Source: an uncultured Erysipelotrichaceae bacterium (GTDB taxonomy: Bacteria > Bacillota_I > Bacilli_A > RF39 > UBA660). From it: a stretch of 18,507 nucleotides of DNA. Below, one piece after another: positions 1-7,581 of the stretch. The stretch covers positions 1-18,507 of the forward strand of contig CACXCK010000040.1 in the NCBI GenBank assembly GCA_902766135.1, read 5' to 3'. The first letter of the stretch is position 1; each line of letters begins with the position of its first letter. The notes under the pieces are model-generated. The model ran no database searches. It was given only the letters and a program-made list of their open reading frames with translations, and was not told where the DNA came from. The position numbers were made by a program, and so were the translations under genes.

Positions 1-2343
1 ACTATGTTCTGCAGTTGTGAGTAGCCCTATTGGATATGTTAATGAGCCATTTCCCTTTTCTGTGTCACTTACTGTAAACGCATCTCTTTTATCTGGACAT
101 TTTAAATAATATTTGTAATTGAAAGAATTGAATTGTAATGATGGATGATTTGTAACAGCACCTGTCTCACTCCACCCTCCTATATTAGCTATTGTCCTAT
201 CATTACAGAATATGGTATCTTCTAAAAAGCTTTCATATTGTGTACCAAGTATATTATCTTTATACCAATAATCTATTACTCCTTTTATATGACTATCCTT
301 TGCAATTACACTATCACTCGATAGCATCTTATTAAGCACATCGTTTACTGTTTCATTTCCATTAAGCTTTATATAATAGACTTCCGATCCATTTAGATAA
401 TATATAAAGTACATCTCACTACAAGTATTGTCTTCAGTTCTAAAACATGTATAATGATGTGTATTTAAACTCGTTTTATTTGCACTATCATATATATCCC
501 AGAACTGGACTGTATCTGTTAATGTATACGGTCTTAATTGACTCTCATCATAAGTGAATGAACTTCCATAATAATAATTATCACCTAATTCTATTGTTTG
601 ACCAAAGTTAGTTTGCTTTACATTTGTTATTTTTCGTAAATCACTACATGTTGTCTGATTCCAGTCTCTACAAATATAATAGTTATTATAACTTGAGTAA
701 TCATTGTACCAGTCCATTACACTAATACTTACTGGACTTGTTAATGTATAATTTGTTCCATCATATGTATAACTTGTTGCTAAATTTATATTACCTATTG
801 ATAGTCTTCCTCCTGTTAAGCTCTCTGATATCATATAATTTGTTCTTGTTGTTGTATCTATTACTTTATAAGCCATAGGGCAGATTATTGTCTTATTACC
901 ATACTTACTTGTTCCTTTACATGTATACTTTCCTACTAAGTTAGACTCATAATTTGAAGCCCAATCTAATTGTACTACATTACTATTATCTTGGTTTGTT
1001 ATATAGTAATATCTGTCTGTAGAATTATATGAAATTGTATCTCCATAATAGTAATTAGATGTATTTGCTTGATTACTTGATATTATTGTATCCACACTTG
1101 TTGTCATATTCTTATAATTATATGTATACGCATCGTTATACATATATCCTACATAAGATGGTGAGTTATTAGTTGAGTTAAACACACTCGTTCCTATCTG
1201 GGCATAGTTAGTACTTACTCCCATCTTTAAGACATAAGCAGTTGTAGAGTTTTCACTTGATACTACATAGTAAGGATTAGCACAACTAGTGTTTGTATTT
1301 CCACATGTATATTTTCCTATAGTATAAGCAGAATCAGCACTAAAATCAATCGTAGAAGTATCAGTTAAGGTATAGGTACTTCCGTCATACGTATAACTTG
1401 TTCCATACACTTTATTACCACTTAAAGATAAAGTTTGTCCTGTAAAACCAGAATGATTTCCTGATGTTGTTGTACACTTGCCATTGGAGTCTAAATCACC
1501 GTTATAGATAAGTTTTAATCCACCACTTCCTGTAACTCTAATGAGTTTCCAACACATGTTAGCAAATATGACATTGTTATCTTGATGATTTCCTCTTAAG
1601 TAATAACTTGTTCCATAATCATCTTCCATTGCACAGACAATTGGAGTATCAGTATCAGACATTGTTGAATTATAATCCGTTATTCTACCGTTTTGATTTA
1701 AATGCAAGCACTTACTATTTGTAGTATCAGCATTTGCTATAATACTACATACAGCAGCACCTTCTCCGTATTCTGCCTCACACTCTTCTTGTGAGCTTGG
1801 TGCTTCTGGCTTGTATGTCGCTCTTATAGTTATTTTAGAAGAGAATTCTTTCTCTGTTACGTTATCTGCTAAAGTAACACTCTCATCTAACCATAGTCTT
1901 AAATGATATGTCTTAGATTCACTTGCTTTCATATAAGCTTTTTTTAGTTTATATGAAGTTGAGGCATTACTAAGTGTTGTTGTAGTTACTGTTTTACTAG
2001 ATAACAAACTAGGTGTTTCATCATCTAATTCTACTTTTATAAATCTACTATCTAAATTTGTATTATTAAGCACTTCTAAGTTTACTTCGTAATATGCGTA
2101 TGTAGCACAATTATTTGTTATTGTAAATTCATAAGGTGTTAAAGTCTTACCTTCAGAGTCTTTAATTGGAAAAGCACTTTGTAAGTTGATAGGATTACTT
2201 TCAGATAAAGACAAATCAAAACAAGAGGTTGCTATGTTATTTGTACTTGTCTGTACAAGTGAAACCCGCCAATAAGCGAAAGAGCCACCAATTAGTAGTA
2301 CTATTGCAATTATAGCTATAATAATTACCAATTTCTTATTCAT
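1..2343 (-). CDS. Large exported repeat protein with SipW/TasA-type signal (3' end cut by window)
   Basis: The frame is open from an ATG at 2343 to base 1 with no stop (781 residues seen), so the C-terminus lies outside the window. Residues 5-18 are hydrophobic and run into LLIGGSFAYW, like the signal of SipW-processed TasA/camelysin proteins. Residues about 33-178 look like a camelysin-type beta domain. MCWKLIRV (263-270) opens a second region. About four degenerate repeats follow (303-661), each with a Y-G-x-S-x-T-Y/YTLT strand and a Tyr-x-Cys ... Cys pair (C347/C354, C475/C488, C558/C566, C633/C641). The last 120 residues hold GVIDYWY (688-694), LEDTIFCNDRTI (707-718) and a CPDKRDAFTVSD block (749-760). 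I recall similar uncharacterised proteins in gut Bacillota genomes but cannot check this here. The protein is Asn/Ser/Thr/Tyr-rich. A surface or matrix role is inferred; no enzyme motif was recognised. The start is set by AGGTG five bases upstream. Confidence 0.8.
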   Translation of the reverse strand, partial: MNKKLVIIIAIIAIVLLIGGSFAYWRVSLVQTSTNNIATSCFDLSLSESNPINLQSAFPIKDSEGKTLTPYEFTITNNCATYAYYEVNLEVLNNTNLDSRFIKVELDDETPSLLSSKTVTTTTLSNASTSYKLKKAYMKASESKTYHLRLWLDESVTLADNVTEKEFSSKITIRATYKPEAPSSQEECEAEYGEGAAVCSIIANADTTNSKCLHLNQNGRITDYNSTMSDTDTPIVCAMEDDYGTSYYLRGNHQDNNVIFANMCWKLIRVTGSGGLKLIYNGDLDSNGKCTTTSGNHSGFTGQTLSLSGNKVYGTSYTYDGSTYTLTDTSTIDFSADSAYTIGKYTCGNTNTSCANPYYVVSSENSTTAYVLKMGVSTNYAQIGTSVFNSTNNSPSYVGYMYNDAYTYNYKNMTTSVDTIISSNQANTSNYYYGDTISYNSTDRYYYITNQDNSNVVQLDWASNYESNLVGKYTCKGTSKYGNKTIICPMAYKVIDTTTRTNYMISESLTGGRLSIGNINLATSYTYDGTNYTLTSPVSISVMDWYNDYSSYNNYYICRDWNQTTCSDLRKITNVKQTNFGQTIELGDNYYYGSSFTYDESQLRPYTLTDTVQFWDIYDSANKTSLNTHHYTCFRTEDNTCSEMYFIYYLNGSEVYYIKLNGNETVNDVLNKMLSSDSVIAKDSHIKGVIDYWYKDNILGTQYESFLEDTIFCNDRTIANIGGWSETGAVTNHPSLQFNSFNYKYYLKCPDKRDAFTVSDTEKGNGSLTYPIGLLTTAEHS
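361..1437 (-). repeat. Four degenerate ~70-90-residue protein repeats in the surface protein
   Basis: Approximate units are residues 303-375, 431-508, 513-585 and 586-661. Shared marks are a Tyr-rich opening (VYGTSYTYDG, YYYGDTISYN, LATSYTYDGTNYTL, YYYGSSFTYDE), then a YTC/YIC motif and a second Cys 7-13 residues later. Units 1 and 3 are also similar in DNA (forward bases about 1367-1406 and 741-780), which suggests duplication inside the gene. Boundaries are by eye. Confidence 0.6.
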
Positions 2344-2367
2344 ATTTTCACCTATTCTCTAATAATT

Positions 2368-2395
2368 ATTATATCAAAAAAAAATTAGTTGTTAA
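2368..2395 (-). promoter_or_regulatory. Promoter of the surface protein gene
   Basis: On the minus strand, TTAACA (2390-2395) and TATAAT (2368-2373) are 16 bases apart. TGA directly before the -10 gives an extended -10 (TGATATAAT). The AGGTG ribosome site at 2349-2353 and the ATG at 2343 follow at sensible distances. Confidence 0.75.
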
Positions 2396-2410
2396 ATATA
2401 ATATTAAGCA

Positions 2411-2441
2411 ATTAAAAAAGAAGTAATTATTTTACTTCTTT
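2411..2441 (-). terminator. Intrinsic terminator of the greA operon
   Basis: AAAGAAGTAA pairs perfectly with TTACTTCTTT (arms 2432-2441 and 2417-2426, loop of 5), followed on the minus strand by a T-rich tract. The upstream arm encodes the last residues of GreA and part of its stop codon, so coding and termination sequence overlap. Confidence 0.8.
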
Positions 2442-2891
2442 AATAACAACTTTATAACTTCCGTTAGGGCTTTCAACTGAAACAGTCTCGCCAACCTTAT
2501 GGCCAATGATAGCTTTGCCTATTGGGCTTTCATTAGAAATCTTATTTTCAAATGGATCAGCTTCCATAGAACCAACGATGCTATATTCATCTTCTTCATC
2601 ATCTTCATCAACAATTACAACTGTAGTACCTACAGCTACAACACCTTTTTCAGCATTCTCTGCAATAGTACTATGCTCTAATTTAAATTCTAATTCTTTG
2701 ATTCTTGCTTCTACTTGAGCTTGTTCATCTCTAGCAGCATCATAATCTGCATTTTCAGATAAATCTCCTTGTGCTCTTGCATCCTTTAAATCTTTTATAA
2801 CACGTGGTCTAACCACCGTTTTTAATTCATTTAATTCTGTTTCTAAATCAAGATATCCTTGAGGTGTTAAAACTATTTTTGCGTCTTTCAT
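2427..2891 (-). CDS. greA: Transcript cleavage factor GreA
   Basis: GreA enters the secondary channel of a backtracked RNA polymerase and stimulates cleavage of the transcript 3' end. At 154 residues it has the family's usual length. Residues 1-75 form the N-terminal coiled coil, with the tip motif QGDLSENADYDAA (41-53), including acidic D43 and E46 that help hold the catalytic metal. Residues about 82-154 are the FKBP-like domain that binds polymerase. GGAAAGGT lies ten bases before the ATG. It is the last gene of the ireB-greA run, 48 bases after trhP2, and may also have its own promoter in that gap. In Bacillus subtilis udk precedes greA; here it does not. Confidence 0.96.
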   Translation of the reverse strand: MKDAKIVLTPQGYLDLETELNELKTVVRPRVIKDLKDARAQGDLSENADYDAARDEQAQVEARIKELEFKLEHSTIAENAEKGVVAVGTTVVIVDEDDEEDEYSIVGSMEADPFENKISNESPIGKAIIGHKVGETVSVESPNGSYKVVIKEVK

Positions 2892-2924
2892 TTATAATCA
2901 TACCTTTCCATAACATCGAACAAA

Positions 2925-2953
2925 ATGTTACTATAAATTCTACTCTTTGTCAA
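2925..2953 (-). promoter_or_regulatory. Possible internal promoter for greA
   Basis: Perfect TTGACA (2948-2953, inside the end of trhP2) lies 17 bases from TAACAT (2925-2930, four of six matches to the -10 consensus), about 35 bases upstream of the greA start. It would let greA be made apart from the operon. The weak -10 keeps this uncertain. Confidence 0.4.
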
Positions 2954-4121
2954 ACACTTTTATACGCATCATATCATTAATGTGTAAATCTTGCGTAAAT
3001 GGTAATTTGACAATCATATTTGGGTGATTAGCAACATCTATTTTTTCTCCATTTTCATCATATATTTCAGTAATCTTATATGTCAAAACGTCCATCAAAG
3101 GCCCAAAGAATTCAACAACATCACCAACTTTAAAATAATTTCTTTGTTCTATAGTTACCATCTTTTTCTCACTATCATAATCTTTTACAAGGCCTAAAAA
3201 GTCCTGATTTGACACTTCTTCAACACCAGTGAAATATTCTCCATCTTCACGAGGAACTCCATGGTAAAACTGAGGCATAGATTCCCTGTTTGCACACCTA
3301 TTTAAAACTTTTAAATAATATTCAGTGTCACTATCTGTTAAAGTCTTATTTAGTATTTTATCAATCATTCTTCGATAAGCATCAACAACCGTTGCAATAT
3401 AATATATACCTCTCATTCTTCCTTCTATTTTAAATGAATTAACACCAATATTAATCATACTATCAATAAAAGGAATCATATTTAAATCCTTACTTTTTAA
3501 AGTGAATTCTGGACTACCTTCATTATCAAAAGACCATCTACAAATCTGAGCACATCCACCCCTATTAGCATCTCGATTTGTTAACTGATTAGATAAGATG
3601 CAACGTCCAGAATAAGAAGTACACATTGCCCCATGAATAAAACATTCTAAATCTAAGTTTGTTTCTGCTTTAATACTTTTAATATCACTTTCACTAGCTT
3701 CTCTAGCAAGCACTATTCTTTTAACCCCATGTCTCTTATAAAATTTAGCTGCATAACTATTTGTTACACTTGCTTGTGTAGATATATGTACTTCAATAGG
3801 AATATTTTTTTCCTCTACTAAAGAAACAATATAATAATCACTTACGATAATTGCATCTACTCCTATTTTAGATAATTCCCATAAGTATTCTTCTAAGCCA
3901 TCTATATCACTTTCATGTAAAACAATATTTACTGTTACATAAATCTTTTTTCCTCGCTCATGAGCGTAAAGAACAGCCGCACTTATATCATCCATAGTAA
4001 AGTTCTTAGCGTTAGCTCTAAGACCATATTTATAACCACCAAGATATACAGCATCAGCTCCATATAAAATAGCTATTTTTAACTTTTCTAAATCTCCTGC
4101 TGGCGCAAGTAATTCTATCAT
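2940..4121 (-). CDS. trhP2: U32 family tRNA 5-hydroxyuridine synthesis protein (YrrO/TrhP2-like)
   Basis: This is a U32 'peptidase' family protein. In B. subtilis and E. coli, members of this group (YrrN/YrrO, YegQ) are not proteases in practice: they make the 5-hydroxyuridine at the tRNA wobble position, using prephenate and an iron-sulfur cluster. The 393-residue protein starts MIELLAPAGD, has a TIM-barrel-like N-terminal half, and carries the U32 signature at residues 159-177 (E-x-F-x2-GAMC-x4-G-x-C-x-L-S) followed by RGGCAQICRW. Cys167, Cys174, Cys190 and Cys194 are the likely cluster ligands. SFKIEGRMR (229-237) is also typical. Its start overlaps the end of trhP1 by four bases, and trmR, the next enzyme of the pathway, lies just upstream. 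The paralogue role is assigned from synteny and family; the exact split of work between the two U32 proteins is not visible here. Confidence 0.9.
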   Translation of the reverse strand: MIELLAPAGDLEKLKIAILYGADAVYLGGYKYGLRANAKNFTMDDISAAVLYAHERGKKIYVTVNIVLHESDIDGLEEYLWELSKIGVDAIIVSDYYIVSLVEEKNIPIEVHISTQASVTNSYAAKFYKRHGVKRIVLAREASESDIKSIKAETNLDLECFIHGAMCTSYSGRCILSNQLTNRDANRGGCAQICRWSFDNEGSPEFTLKSKDLNMIPFIDSMINIGVNSFKIEGRMRGIYYIATVVDAYRRMIDKILNKTLTDSDTEYYLKVLNRCANRESMPQFYHGVPREDGEYFTGVEEVSNQDFLGLVKDYDSEKKMVTIEQRNYFKVGDVVEFFGPLMDVLTYKITEIYDENGEKIDVANHPNMIVKLPFTQDLHINDMMRIKVFDKE

Positions 4122-4906
4122 CTTTTCGCCTCCTTTGGAGGTAATTTAACAATCATTTCCCGATGTAAAAAACCAGTCGTCCCATCAATACTTTCTCTTT
4201 TTAAAATATAATTATTAAACCATTCTTCATAATCTACAATATCAAGATAAGAAAAATCAATAATATAAAAAGACATATTTAAATCAAGTAATTCTCTTCC
4301 ATCATAAAAAGTAGAATCATATACTAAGGTTCCATATTCATTCTCATCAAAAACCAATTTATCTTGACTACTCTTATTACTAACAACTAACTTACTAGTA
4401 ATATCCAAATCATGTACTTTCTGATAATTAGAAACCAAACTTCTTCTTGAATACATAAAAGGTAATTTAGTAAATATAACAGAGCCTATATGTGATAAAT
4501 CATGAAACTTAGCTATATCTTCATATTTAATATCACTAGATAAAACAACATAATTACACTCTTTTAAAAATCTTTGACATGTAGCTTCACTACATAAAGC
4601 ATGAGAAGGATAATAAATAGTTTCAAACGGATATTTTTTTTCCTTTATTAACTCTAATACTCCCAAATCTTCAAAAAAAATGCCTTTAATTTTATCTTTA
4701 TTATTATCTAAAATACTATCTAACTTAGTTACCCCTTCTTCATCTAATAAACGATTAATATAAATATATGAATCAATTGGTAACTCATCTACTGTAAAAA
4801 GACAAGGCTTTCCAACATTAAAACCTTTTAAAGGAAAAAGAAAGTTAACCTCTGAAACTTTCTTATATTTTTTATTATTAGGTATTACAAAATACTTACT
4901 TCTCAT
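4118..4906 (-). CDS. trhP1: Divergent, short U32-like tRNA hydroxylation subunit (YrrN/TrhP1-like)
   Basis: The position between trmR and trhP2 is that of B. subtilis yrrN (trhP1), and the proteins share two marks: SRRSLVSNY (153-161), matching the SKRSLIGNY-type motif of the family, and TGFLHRE near the C-terminus (244-250), matching the family's TGFFFKE-type ending. At 262 residues it is clearly shorter than the roughly 310 usual for YrrN. The usual N-terminal barrel strands are hard to recognise, and the cluster cysteines seen in TrhP2 are absent (cysteines here are at 35, 105, 110 and 117). It probably acts as a partner of TrhP2 rather than alone; this is inference. It overlaps trmR by 11 bases and trhP2 by four. 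Confidence 0.72.
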   Translation of the reverse strand: MRSKYFVIPNNKKYKKVSEVNFLFPLKGFNVGKPCLFTVDELPIDSYIYINRLLDEEGVTKLDSILDNNKDKIKGIFFEDLGVLELIKEKKYPFETIYYPSHALCSEATCQRFLKECNYVVLSSDIKYEDIAKFHDLSHIGSVIFTKLPFMYSRRSLVSNYQKVHDLDITSKLVVSNKSSQDKLVFDENEYGTLVYDSTFYDGRELLDLNMSFYIIDFSYLDIVDYEEWFNNYILKRESIDGTTGFLHREMIVKLPPKEAKR

Positions 4907-5495
4907 TTTTTTTCCTCACACTTACAGCGACACCATCCCCAACATCATAAAACTTCGTATCAAATCCTTCATGATGTCTTAGATAGTCAATATATTGTTC
5001 TATTTTACTAACTAATTGCCTTAAATTTTTACTTTCAATTGAACTAGATTTTCCAACATAACCATGAAACTTCATATTGTCAGTTACAATCGTTCCATTA
5101 TCACTTAAAAAATGTTCATATTTTTCAAAAAACTTTTGATATTGACCCTTAGCCCCATCAATAAATATTAAGTCAAACTTAGTACCTTCTGCTAAATTAA
5201 CTTCTAAAGCATCTTGAAAAACAACATTGATTTTATCTTCAAAATTACACTTTTTAACATTTTTTAGGCATTCCATATAATTTACTTCATCTCTTTCAAT
5301 TGTTGTAACTTTAACATCTTCTGAAACAGAAGCCATCAAAATAGCTGAATAACCTATTGCACTACCAATTTCTAAAATATTTTTAATATTATGGCTTTTA
5401 ATATACTTCATCAAAAAAGTTATTCCATCTTTTTGCATAATAGGAATATCTTTTTCTTTAGCATATTCTTCCATTTCAATAATTAGATTTTTCAA
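4896..5495 (-). CDS. trmR: tRNA 5-hydroxyuridine methyltransferase TrmR (YrrM)
   Basis: This is a class I SAM-dependent O-methyltransferase of the catechol-methyltransferase type, 199 residues. In B. subtilis TrmR methylates 5-hydroxyuridine at tRNA position 34 to 5-methoxyuridine, widening wobble decoding. Motifs: LEIGSAIGYS (41-50) binds SAM, TIERDE (65-70) is the acidic strand, and FIDGAKGQ (111-118) and VTDNMKFHG (137-145) carry the expected metal triad D113, D139, N140, whose spacing matches the family. The start codon is TTG with only a weak ribosome site, and no better ATG is available (the next, at codon 8, has none). It lies 18 bases after mltG and directly before the two U32 genes that make its substrate, so the whole modification route is encoded together. 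Confidence 0.92.
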   Translation of the reverse strand: MKNLIIEMEEYAKEKDIPIMQKDGITFLMKYIKSHNIKNILEIGSAIGYSAILMASVSEDVKVTTIERDEVNYMECLKNVKKCNFEDKINVVFQDALEVNLAEGTKFDLIFIDGAKGQYQKFFEKYEHFLSDNGTIVTDNMKFHGYVGKSSSIESKNLRQLVSKIEQYIDYLRHHEGFDTKFYDVGDGVAVSVRKKNEK

Positions 5496-5513
5496 TTTAT
5501 AACCACACTTTCT

Positions 5514-6581
5514 TCAGTTTTGATCACAAATACTTTGTAACTCATAAACTTTTTGTAAGAATTCCTGATGTGTTTCAGAAAAGAAAACTTCACCAGTACA
5601 AACATTAGCCACGAAATAATAGTAATTAGTATCACTAGGATTTAAAGCTGCTGTAACACTAGTAATATCAGAATTACAAATCGGACCAATAGGTAGTTTA
5701 CCATTCATTGTGCCATCTGTCAAACGTGTATTATATGGATTATGGTTTTCCAAATCCATATAAGTCAAATCTTCACCCATTACTTTACGAACACCATAAT
5801 AAGTAGTAACATCACTTCCTAATGTATCTCCTGCAGTTAAACGCTTCCAAAATACTTGACTTGCTTTTTCTCTATCTTCACTACTATTAGCCTCTTTTTC
5901 AATAATAGATGCCATAGTAAGTAATTGATGTACGGAATAGCTATGCCCTTCAATTTGACTCTTTAATGGTTCTAATTTTTTTTCTGTTTGATTAAGTAAT
6001 GCTGTAACTATTTCCTTACTTGTAACATTTTCTTTAAATTCATATGTATCAGGATACAAATATCCTTCTAAAGGATAATAAATTTCTGGATTCAATACTT
6101 CATCAGTTAAAAACCAGTAAGTACCATTATCTACTAATTCCTGAATCCATTCTTTATCATTAACTGTTTCCATAAATTCTTCGCTTGTTATATCAAAAAG
6201 AACACTTACTCTTTTCGCATAATCAGTTAATCTTTCTCCTTCAATAAAAGTAATAGTCTCAGTTACTATTTTAACATCACCTTTTTGAAACTTTTCAAAC
6301 ATTTCTTCTGGTCTCATTGAAGGACTAAGTTCATAATCTCCAGCCTGAATACTTATCTCTGGATTAAAAAATAGATATGCATACATACAATAACGATTTC
6401 TAATTAAACCAGCATCCTCTAACTTATTAGCAACAGCCTTTTTAGATGAACCAGCTTCAACTGTAAAAGCTACGATTCTTTCTTCACTACTCTTAGGACT
6501 CATTTCATAATTGTAATATCCAAGGGCCCCAAGTCCACCTAGTATCACCAAACAAATTAATATAATCAACACCTTTTTCAA
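5514..6581 (-). CDS. mltG: Endolytic murein transglycosylase MltG (YceG/YrrL)
   Basis: MltG cuts nascent peptidoglycan strands at the membrane and so sets glycan length. The 355-residue protein has one N-terminal membrane anchor (residues 4-23), then a LysM-like region (about 38-110) and the YceG catalytic domain: EGYLYPDTYEF (172-182), MASIIEKEA (223-231) with the catalytic Glu, GDTLGSDVTTYYG (251-263), NPYNTR (281-286) and KLPIGPICN (295-303). The start is TTG, overlapping the TGA stop of yrzB by four bases (TTGA), which suggests translational coupling; the ribosome site is weak. The place in the operon is the same as yrrL in B. subtilis. Confidence 0.94.
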   Translation of the reverse strand: MKKVLIILICLVILGGLGALGYYNYEMSPKSSEERIVAFTVEAGSSKKAVANKLEDAGLIRNRYCMYAYLFFNPEISIQAGDYELSPSMRPEEMFEKFQKGDVKIVTETITFIEGERLTDYAKRVSVLFDITSEEFMETVNDKEWIQELVDNGTYWFLTDEVLNPEIYYPLEGYLYPDTYEFKENVTSKEIVTALLNQTEKKLEPLKSQIEGHSYSVHQLLTMASIIEKEANSSEDREKASQVFWKRLTAGDTLGSDVTTYYGVRKVMGEDLTYMDLENHNPYNTRLTDGTMNGKLPIGPICNSDITSVTAALNPSDTNYYYFVANVCTGEVFFSETHQEFLQKVYELQSICDQN

Positions 6582-6862
6582 CGTTTACCACTACTTTCTA
6601 ATTTTGATAATATACTTTCAATTGTATTCCATTCCTCATCTGTCTCTATAGGCCATAAATCTTTACTAGAACCAGACGGATCAAATATATTTGCATATAC
6701 ATTTAATTCCCCACTTTTGCTTAATTGATGATCAGTATAAACAATATAATTACGATTTGTATCAGGAGAAACAAAAGTAAATAATATTTCACATTCTACT
6801 GTATTACCATTCTCATCTCTAACACTAAACAAAGTTCCATTTGTTGCTTTTCCATTTGCCAT
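6578..6862 (-). CDS. yrzB: DUF1292 family protein YrzB
   Basis: A 94-residue soluble protein of the DUF1292 (UPF0473) family, found between ruvX and mltG in most Bacilli and without a settled function. The family pattern is seen in FSVRDENGN (12-20), ECEILFTF (23-30) and YIVYTDHQ (39-46): an acidic beta-rich fold with a charged C-terminal helix. AAGGAAGGATTAATT before the ATG is a strong ribosome site. It begins two bases after ruvX and overlaps mltG. The identity is from sequence pattern and gene order together. Confidence 0.88.
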   Translation of the reverse strand: MANGKATNGTLFSVRDENGNTVECEILFTFVSPDTNRNYIVYTDHQLSKSGELNVYANIFDPSGSSKDLWPIETDEEWNTIESILSKLESSGKR

Positions 6863-6864
6863 AA

Positions 6865-7281
6865 TTAATCCTTCCTTCGTAAATAAGTCTCCAATATTAA
6901 AGAAGAGGCCACATTATCAATTACTTTTTTACGTTTTTTTCTAGACATATCACCTGCAAGTAAGATACTCTCTGCTTCTTTTGTTGTTAATCTTTCATCT
7001 ACCATATGAACAGGTAATGAAAAATAATCCTCTAATAACTTTTTAAAATTTTCACTTCTTTCTGATGCAAATCCCAACGAGTTATTCATATTTTTAGGTA
7101 GTCCAAGTACGAAATCAGTAATGTGCTTACTAAAAACTATCTTTTCTAACTCTTTCAAAACACTTTCATAATCATCTTCGTTAAAATGAAGTGTTACAAC
7201 CGGTAAAGCAAAGGTATTAGTTATATCACTTACCGAAACGCCTAAACTTTTAGTACCTAAATCTAATCCTAAATACCTCAT
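6865..7281 (-). CDS. ruvX: YqgF/RuvX family nuclease (YrrK)
   Basis: A 138-residue RNase H-like protein, the usual family size. Members are called putative Holliday-junction resolvases, and the E. coli homologue processes the 5' end of pre-16S rRNA; which role holds here cannot be told. Active-site marks: GLDLGTKSLGVSVSD (5-19) with D7, LGLPKNMNNSLG (59-70), VDERLTT (94-100) with acidic D95/E96, and D122 in IDNVASSLILETYL. Its ATG overlaps the ireB TGA (ATGA), and there is no clear ribosome site, so translation is probably coupled to ireB. Confidence 0.93.
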   Translation of the reverse strand: MRYLGLDLGTKSLGVSVSDITNTFALPVVTLHFNEDDYESVLKELEKIVFSKHITDFVLGLPKNMNNSLGFASERSENFKKLLEDYFSLPVHMVDERLTTKEAESILLAGDMSRKKRKKVIDNVASSLILETYLRRKD

Positions 7282-7517
7282 CTTAAAAAGTTATCCACTA
7301 AATAAGCTAAAAGTTCAACACGATCAAGTTCTAATATCTTTTCTCTTGCTCCCTTGTAGCTCGAAATATACCCTGGATCTCCCGTAATTAAATATCCAAC
7401 AATTTGATTCTTCGCGTTATATCCTCTTTCCTCAAGTAAATCATAAACTTCTTTTAAAACATAACGAGAATTAGCACTTCCAAAAAGTGTCACATCATAT
7501 AGATTTGTATCATCCAT
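7278..7517 (-). CDS. ireB: IreB family regulatory phosphoprotein (YrzL, DUF965)
   Basis: IreB is a small substrate of the Ser/Thr kinase IreK/PrkC, known from Enterococcus faecalis for its part in cephalosporin tolerance through cell-wall control. The core GYNAKNQIVGYLITGDPGYI and the ending ELLAYLVDNFL are typical. I place the start at 7517 (79 residues), not at an upstream in-frame ATG at 7535: AGGTGA sits four bases before the 7517 ATG, whereas the 7535 ATG has no ribosome site and falls at the predicted transcription start. With this start a Thr is at position 4 (MDDTNLYDVT), as in E. faecalis IreB, where Thr4 and Thr7 are the phosphorylated residues; position 7 here is Tyr. It is first in the eight-gene run. 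Confidence 0.9.
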   Translation of the reverse strand: MDDTNLYDVTLFGSANSRYVLKEVYDLLEERGYNAKNQIVGYLITGDPGYISSYKGAREKILELDRVELLAYLVDNFLR

Positions 7518-7537
7518 AAAATCACCTACTTGCATAC

Positions 7538-7543
7538 ATTATA
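7538..7543 (-). promoter_or_regulatory. -10 box of the ireB-greA operon
   Basis: Perfect TATAAT on the minus strand, about 20 bases upstream of the chosen ireB ATG. No good -35 is seen at 16-18 bases. It faces the plus-strand promoter of the CPBP gene within an interval of about 90 bases. Confidence 0.55.
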
Positions 7544-7581
7544 ATTGTATCATTAGTAATAACTAAAAAGCAATACCAGGA

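Noticed and set aside
2499..2718. Two open frames on the plus strand across greA
   Set aside because: They are antisense to a clearly conserved gene, are low in complexity (runs of Ser and Ile) and lack a ribosome site.
2905..2935. Short hairpin AACAT...ATGTT before greA
   Set aside because: Only five base pairs with a large loop and no T run; not a terminator and not clearly a regulatory element.
6578..7280. TGA read as tryptophan (Mycoplasma code)
   Set aside because: TGA ends ireB, yrzB and the serpin at the expected family lengths and in ATGA/TTGA-type overlaps, and all Trp codons seen in the genes are TGG.
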